Positions 6,821 to 10,061 of a stretch of DNA of 10,061 nucleotides are shown here, piece after piece. The position numbers and the translations under genes are program-made. Under the pieces are notes generated by a model. It ran no database searches. It saw only the letters and a list, made by a program, of their open reading frames with translations, and was not told the DNA's origin. This stretch comes from Chitinispirillales bacterium (GTDB lineage Bacteria; Fibrobacterota; Chitinivibrionia; Chitinivibrionales; Chitinivibrionaceae), in contig JAIRUI010000120.1 in assembly GCA_031254455.1 (NCBI GenBank), positions 1 to 10,061 of the forward strand. Reading direction: 5' to 3'. The first letter of the stretch is position 1. Each line of letters opens with the position of its first letter.

Positions 6821-7993
6821 CTATAATTTCTCCGTTTTTTTGACTTTTCCATCCCAAAAATTCATAAAATACCTATATCCGCTCCAATCAATAACGCCAA
6901 TAAACGCGGTTTTTATCACGCAGATGCACACATTGAAAAGTGACAGCGGCGCATAAAAAACGAACGGAACTATTTTACTTTTTACTCCATATAAACAAAA
7001 CATAGTCGCAAACCAATAAATTCCACCCAAAAAGAAAATCGGTAAAAGCAAATTCGCAATGTCAAATTTAACAATGGCAAGAATTACAATTATTGTAATT
7101 CTTACAAACATGAAAAGTGAAACAAGTGAAAGTAAAATAGCAAAAAACCATGAAATTCTTTGATGATATTTGAGATATTGTACTTGACGTACGAACCATT
7201 TCTCCGCTTTAAAGTAAGAATTTATCGTATCGTCAGTGTCGGTTATCGCATCAAAACAAAACTCGATTTTCTTTTTGTTTTTTACCAAAATTTCGGCAAG
7301 CGATAGATCGTCGACGCTCGTTTCGATCCAGCGCTCACGAATTTTCAAAGCATCGTAATCTTTTTTTCTTATCGCCATTGAACCGCCCCAAAGCCCTGAA
7401 TTAAATAATTTCGCCGACATAACAAAAAGTACAAACAAAACATAATTTTGAAAGCTATGAACAATTGCACCTATGTTACTTGTTTTGGAATAAAGCCAAC
7501 GAAATCCGCTTGCCGCCGTAATTTTCTCGTTTTCAAACGGACGAATTAAAGAATCAAGCCAGTTGGACTTCGGTGCAATGTCGGAGTCGGCAAAAATAAA
7601 AATTTCTATATTTTCGCCGGATTTTTCGACCGCGCGAACCAAATTCAAATTTTTTTGCCCACAAAATTTTGTTTGTTCGGAAACGACAAGCGTCCCTTTT
7701 TTGTAGAAATCAATTTTTTGACGAATAACGCCGACTGCGACGTCAGTTTCGCTTTCTACCGCAAAAAAAAGTTCATAATTAGGATAGGGGAGTTCGAAAA
7801 ATCGCTCAATGTTTCTTTCAAAATCGTCCGTAATTCCTTTGCAAGGGATAAAAATTGCGCATTTGGGAGTAAAATTTTTTGAGCGGTATTTTTTAGCGTA
7901 CTTTTTTTTGAGAAAGAACGCTAAAAACGATAACGCTATCAAAAAAAGCGGAAGCGTTATACTTAAAATCAATTCTCCAATTTGTATATTCAT
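6821..7993 (-). CDS. Membrane glycosyltransferase, GT2/GT21 (ceramide glucosyltransferase-like)
   Basis: Predicted membrane-bound, cytosol-facing glycosyltransferase that moves a sugar from a nucleotide donor to a lipid or similar acceptor; the substrate is unknown. The 390 residues begin with a membrane segment (about 9-28) followed by a basic stretch. The GT-A catalytic domain has PCKG (50-53), a E80-S-E82 pair where GT21 enzymes have the first aspartates, FADSD with D136/D138, LWGGSMAI (200-207) and D227-D228-L. Three to four C-terminal membrane helices (about 280-375) follow. The layout resembles ceramide glucosyltransferase and HpnI-type enzymes, but the (Q/R)xxRW motif reads R268-Q-V-Q271-Y272. 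The start ATG has no clear SD. It is the first gene of the block followed directly by purN. It could also be classed simply as a family 2 glycosyltransferase. Confidence 0.8.
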   Translation of the reverse strand: MNIQIGELILSITLPLFLIALSFLAFFLKKKYAKKYRSKNFTPKCAIFIPCKGITDDFERNIERFFELPYPNYELFFAVESETDVAVGVIRQKIDFYKKGTLVVSEQTKFCGQKNLNLVRAVEKSGENIEIFIFADSDIAPKSNWLDSLIRPFENEKITAASGFRWLYSKTSNIGAIVHSFQNYVLFVLFVMSAKLFNSGLWGGSMAIRKKDYDALKIRERWIETSVDDLSLAEILVKNKKKIEFCFDAITDTDDTINSYFKAEKWFVRQVQYLKYHQRISWFFAILLSLVSLFMFVRITIIVILAIVKFDIANLLLPIFFLGGIYWFATMFCLYGVKSKIVPFVFYAPLSLFNVCICVIKTAFIGVIDWSGYRYFMNFWDGKVKKTEKL

Positions 7994-8010
7994 AATAAAA
8001 TAATAGTTTC

Positions 8011-8062
8011 TAAAAATTCATATTAAAATAATAAAATTTGTTATTAATTAAATGAATTTTTA
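8011..8062. repeat. Inverted repeat with 30 nt spacer in the divergent intergenic region
   Basis: TAAAAATTCAT at 8011-8021 is perfectly complementary to ATGAATTTTTA at 8052-8062. A second, shorter dyad (TAATAA 8029-8034 with TTATTA 8041-8046) is nested inside. It may be an operator or a bent-DNA site, but chance is plausible in such AT-rich sequence. Confidence 0.45.
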
Positions 8063-8144
8063 TTTTTTATTTAAATTTATACACTATTACGATAAAAATA
8101 TATTATATTATTGATTGTGTATGGTTTCATTCAAAACAATTAAC

Positions 8145-8150
8145 GGAGGG
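8145..8150 (+). promoter_or_regulatory. Strong Shine-Dalgarno site fixing the HU start
   Basis: GGAGGG lies 6 nt before the ATG at 8157. It decides for this start over the earlier in-frame GTG/ATG codons at 8115-8123, which would add residues not found in HU proteins. Confidence 0.85.
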
Positions 8151-8156
8151 TTTATT

Positions 8157-8432
8157 ATGAACAAAAGCGAATTGGTTTCGGCGGCTGCGGAAAAAACAGG
8201 GCTTGCAAAAGGTGATGTTGAAAAAGCATTGGGTGGGATTCTTGATGCAATTAAAGAATCGGTGATTAAAGGCAATGCCGTCCAACTGATTGGTTTCGGT
8301 TCTTTCGAACGTGCGGAAAGAGGAGCTAAAAAAGGGTTCAATCCAAAAACAAAACAGAAAATTGAAATCCCTGCATCAAAAACTGTTCGTTTTAAAGCAG
8401 GTTCTGCATTTAAAGAAGCGGTTAATAAGTAA
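8157..8432 (+). CDS. hup: HU-family nucleoid DNA-binding protein
   Basis: Small basic histone-like protein that binds and bends DNA as a dimer, compacting the nucleoid. The 91 residues are the normal size. MNKSELV opens the N-terminal helices, GFGSF (about 46-50) starts the beta part, and the DNA-contacting arm carries FNPKTKQKIEIP with the intercalating proline. It closes with the conserved SKTVRFKAGSAFKEAVN. No N- or C-terminal extension is present. IHF subunits are less likely given the HU-type arm, but the two families cannot be separated with full certainty by eye. It has its own strong SD and is followed 22 nt later by an intrinsic terminator, so it is probably a single-gene, highly expressed transcript. 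hup is a family symbol; I cannot assign a subtype. Confidence 0.95.
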   Translation: MNKSELVSAAAEKTGLAKGDVEKALGGILDAIKESVIKGNAVQLIGFGSFERAERGAKKGFNPKTKQKIEIPASKTVRFKAGSAFKEAVNK

Positions 8433-8454
8433 TATTTATTTTTTACTTGTATTA

Positions 8455-8487
8455 AAAAAAAGTTTCTTGTTATGAGAAACTTTTTTT
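8455..8487 (+). terminator. Intrinsic terminator after HU
   Basis: A perfect 13 bp stem (8455-8467 with 8475-8487) has a 7 nt loop, TGTTATG. The outer half is A7/T7, so the right arm itself supplies the U-tract; the inner half is AGTTTCT/AGAAACT. It lies 22 nt after the HU stop. Its A-rich left arm would also allow function on the opposite strand, but no gene points into it from the right. Confidence 0.85.
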
Positions 8488-8500
8488 AATATGGAATTTT

Positions 8501-9253
8501 ATGCATAACATTGGGATGCAAACACTACTTCCAATACTTAATAATAATAGTTTTGCTCAGATTTTAAACGATTTTACCGGGCTGGATATCGCAATATTCG
8601 GAAGCAGCAGGTTAAAAAAAACTTGGCGTTTAGAAAAAAAAGTGGGCAAATATTCGCTTATTATACCTAATTCATTCGCCTATGTCCCGGACGAAATAAA
8701 AAAGGCTCTTTTATGTTGGGCGCAAATTATCATAGAACAAAAATTTAATAGACGAAATGCAAATATAACAGCAAAAAAACAAATTAAAAAATTGGAAGAC
8801 AAAATTTACGCGTTCATAAAAGACGAATTTGGATTTGATGAAAAAAGAATTATTATCGCCCCGCAAAAAAAATTTCGATATACCGACGGAAAGAAATTTG
8901 ATTTAACAGATATTTTCAACAAACTTAATAACGAATATTTTGACGGTGCGTTAAAATGCTTTTTCAGATGGGGGAAAGTAGGAAGTAGAACGTCATATCA
9001 CACAATTTGCCGAGACGAGCGAGGCGTCCCTTTTCATTTAATAACAATCGCCGGTTTATATAACCTGCATTCTGTTCCGGATTTTGCCATAGAATCAGTT
9101 ATGTACCACGAAATGCTTCACATTGCTTATCCGCCGGAAATTTCCGGGATACGCCGTAATGTTCATCATAAGCAATTTCGCGAAAAAGAACGGCAATTTC
9201 CCCACTACGAAGAATGGAAAAATTGGCAAGGAAAAGACGAAAGGAGGTGTTGA
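8501..9253 (+). CDS. SprT-like zinc metalloprotein (putative metalloprotease)
   Basis: A 250-residue protein without signal peptide or membrane segment, so presumably cytosolic. The C-terminal half (about 133-240) looks like a SprT-type domain: FDLTDIFNKLNNEYFDG, then FFRWGK, the zinc motif H203-E204-M-L-H207, and a downstream V-H222-H-K-Q-F226 in which H222 matches the HGxxF third ligand of SprT/SPRTN proteins. A proteolytic role is inferred from the HExxH fold; the substrate is unknown. Residues 1-130 are not recognised; they include a lysine-rich, probably helical stretch (about 80-115). There is no zinc ribbon at the C-terminus. The start ATG lies 13 nt after the HU terminator and has only a weak GGAA (8493-8496) upstream. 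The stop overlaps the bioC ATG by one base (TGATG), so the two proteins are probably co-translated. Confidence 0.72.
   Translation: MHNIGMQTLLPILNNNSFAQILNDFTGLDIAIFGSSRLKKTWRLEKKVGKYSLIIPNSFAYVPDEIKKALLCWAQIIIEQKFNRRNANITAKKQIKKLEDKIYAFIKDEFGFDEKRIIIAPQKKFRYTDGKKFDLTDIFNKLNNEYFDGALKCFFRWGKVGSRTSYHTICRDERGVPFHLITIAGLYNLHSVPDFAIESVMYHEMLHIAYPPEISGIRRNVHHKQFREKERQFPHYEEWKNWQGKDERRC
9241..9248 (+). promoter_or_regulatory. Full-length Shine-Dalgarno site of bioC
   Basis: AAGGAGGT, a perfect match to the 16S rRNA 3' end, lies 4 nt before the ATG at 9253 and inside the last codons of the SprT-like gene. It rules out the longer in-frame start at 9214. Confidence 0.85.
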
Positions 9254-9993
9254 TGAATAACTGTGCGGTGTTTTTCGGCTCAAAAACTGCCGGATACGAA
9301 CAAAATGCGAAAATTCAAAATGAAATTACTAAAGAAACGGTCAAATTTTGCATCGAAAAAGTTCCTGAATTCAAAAACGGCTTATGGCTTGATTTGGGAA
9401 GCGGAACCGGATTTGCACGAAAAAAACTCGTTGGAATTTTTAGAGAAATAAACATAATTTCTTTTGATATTTCTCTTATACCTCTTCTGCAAAATGAAAA
9501 CAGTGTCTGCGGAGATTTTGATTTTTTCCCGTTTTCGGACAATTCTTTCGATAAAATAATTTCCTGCTCGGCTCTTCAATGGAGTAAAAATATTAAAAAA
9601 GTTTTGCAAAATTTATTTAACGCTATTAAAATTGACGGGAAATTGATAATCGCAATTTTTGGATACGGAACGCTTGAGAAATTACAGTTTTTGCAAAAAA
9701 AATTCGGAATAAAACCACTCGTTTCATTTTATAAACAAGAATTTTTGGAAGAAATTTTTCAGGAAGTCGGGTTTGGAGTCACCGCAAAAAATGAAAATAT
9801 TTTTTTGCAGAAATTTAATTTCGCATATGATGCGCTGAAAAGTATTTCAAAAATCGGCGCGGCAAGCCACGACGGCAACATTCTTTCGTCAAAAAGTCTT
9901 AAAGAATTTGTTTTACAATACGAAAAAATGTTTGAAGACAATGAAATTATTCACGAATATAAAACGTTTTTCTACATTTTGGAAAAAAGATGA
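9253..9993 (+). CDS. bioC: Malonyl-ACP O-methyltransferase BioC
   Basis: SAM-dependent methyltransferase that esterifies malonyl-ACP so that fatty-acid synthesis can build the pimeloyl moiety of biotin. The 246 residues match E. coli BioC in size and layout: YEQNAKIQ (15-22) near the N-terminus, SAM motif I LDLGSGTG (46-53), D72 at the end of strand 2, GDFDFFPF (87-94), SALQW (106-110; E. coli has NLAVQW), and the C-terminal BioC-specific block LKSISKIGAASHDGN followed by a C-terminal HEYKTFFYILEK. That last block separates it from generic methyltransferases. The start is fixed by the SD at 9241-9248. It overlaps the SprT-like gene by one base and the next gene by 4 nt (ATGA). It acts in the cytosol. 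Confidence 0.88.
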   Translation: MNNCAVFFGSKTAGYEQNAKIQNEITKETVKFCIEKVPEFKNGLWLDLGSGTGFARKKLVGIFREINIISFDISLIPLLQNENSVCGDFDFFPFSDNSFDKIISCSALQWSKNIKKVLQNLFNAIKIDGKLIIAIFGYGTLEKLQFLQKKFGIKPLVSFYKQEFLEEIFQEVGFGVTAKNENIFLQKFNFAYDALKSISKIGAASHDGNILSSKSLKEFVLQYEKMFEDNEIIHEYKTFFYILEKR

Positions 9994-10061
9994 AACCGTC
10001 CGCCCAAAATCGTTTTGAATACGAATTGGAAACGCTTTCAAAAAATTCCCAAATGCGTTTT
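9990..10061 (+). CDS. Start of a further gene, possibly BioF (3' end outside window)
   Basis: The ATG at 9990 overlaps the bioC stop as ATGA, and GGAAAAAAG (9981-9989) precedes it. The frame is open for all 24 codons to the window edge. It reads M-K-P-S-A-Q-N-R-F-E-Y-E-L, then ETLSKNSQMRF. A short helical lead ending in R-x-hydrophobic is how 8-amino-7-oxononanoate synthases (BioF) usually begin, and the gene follows bioC, so BioF is the best guess. Other biotin genes (bioA, bioD, a bioG/bioH-type esterase) are possible. Reality of the gene is well supported by the overlap; the identity is weak. Confidence 0.5.
   Translation, partial: MKPSAQNRFEYELETLSKNSQMRF

Larger units (their letters stand above)
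7994..8156. promoter_or_regulatory. AT-rich divergent promoter region (glycosyltransferase / HU)
   Basis: A 163 nt gap between divergently transcribed genes that must hold the start signals for the minus-strand block and for the HU gene. It is almost pure A/T until about 8110. TATTAT on the minus strand (8005-8000) ends 6 nt before the glycosyltransferase ATG, and TATTAT/TATATT-like sequences occur near 8099-8110 on the plus strand upstream of HU. Composition alone produces such matches, so no individual promoter is called. An 11 bp inverted repeat lies inside (8011-8062). Confidence 0.5.

Noticed and set aside
8115..8156. In-frame upstream extension of HU
   Set aside because: The extra residues are absent from HU proteins and GGAGGG sits 6 nt before the ATG at 8157.
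9214..9252. In-frame upstream extension of bioC
   Set aside because: A perfect SD (9241-9248) precedes the ATG at 9253, and the extension would overlap the conserved reading of the SprT-like gene end.
1..10061. tRNA, rRNA, riboswitch, CRISPR, toxin-antitoxin or phage-defence genes
   Set aside because: Nothing matching was seen on either strand; gaps between genes are all under about 170 nt and the coding content is housekeeping.

Overview
The window reads as ordinary chromosome from a low-GC, Gram-negative, rod-shaped bacterium. Evidence for this is a cell-elongation operon (mreD, mrdA/PBP2, rodA), an exported PAP2 phosphatase whose C-terminus looks like an outer-membrane strand, HU, RNase HII, de novo purine enzymes and a BioC-type biotin enzyme. 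The PurN 'GGKGMFG' loop, the long RodA and the AT-rich composition recall the Fibrobacterota/Bacteroidota (FCB) side of the tree. That placement is inference and cannot be confirmed here. I see no tRNA, rRNA, CRISPR array, prophage or intact transposon.

Layout. Positions 1-3682 (+) hold the end of mreD, then mrdA and rodA. The latter two are tightly packed (3 nt gap, then a 4 nt ATGA overlap) and encode the core of the rod-elongation machine: a PBP2 transpeptidase paired with the RodA SEDS polymerase. purM (3737-4798, +) follows, with its own Shine-Dalgarno (SD) sequence. Positions 4799-4965 form a short convergent gap containing a sequence that resembles one end of an IS256-family element.

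Positions 4966-7993 are a minus-strand block transcribed in the order glycosyltransferase, purN, rnhB, PAP2 phosphatase. The first three genes abut or overlap. purM and purN thus sit on opposite, converging strands with unrelated genes between them. Positions 7994-8156 are a very AT-rich divergent promoter region with a dyad. Positions 8157-8432 (+) encode HU, followed by a clear intrinsic terminator. Positions 8501-10061 (+) hold a SprT-like zinc metalloprotein gene, bioC, and the first 24 codons of another gene (possibly bioF), each coupled to the next by stop/start overlap.

No strongly novel system is evident. The points most worth a second look are a likely ATT start on the PAP2 gene, the possible IS end, an enlarged RodA with extra membrane helices, a SprT-like protein co-translated with bioC and starting just after the HU terminator, and a ceramide-glucosyltransferase-like enzyme with an altered RxxRW motif.
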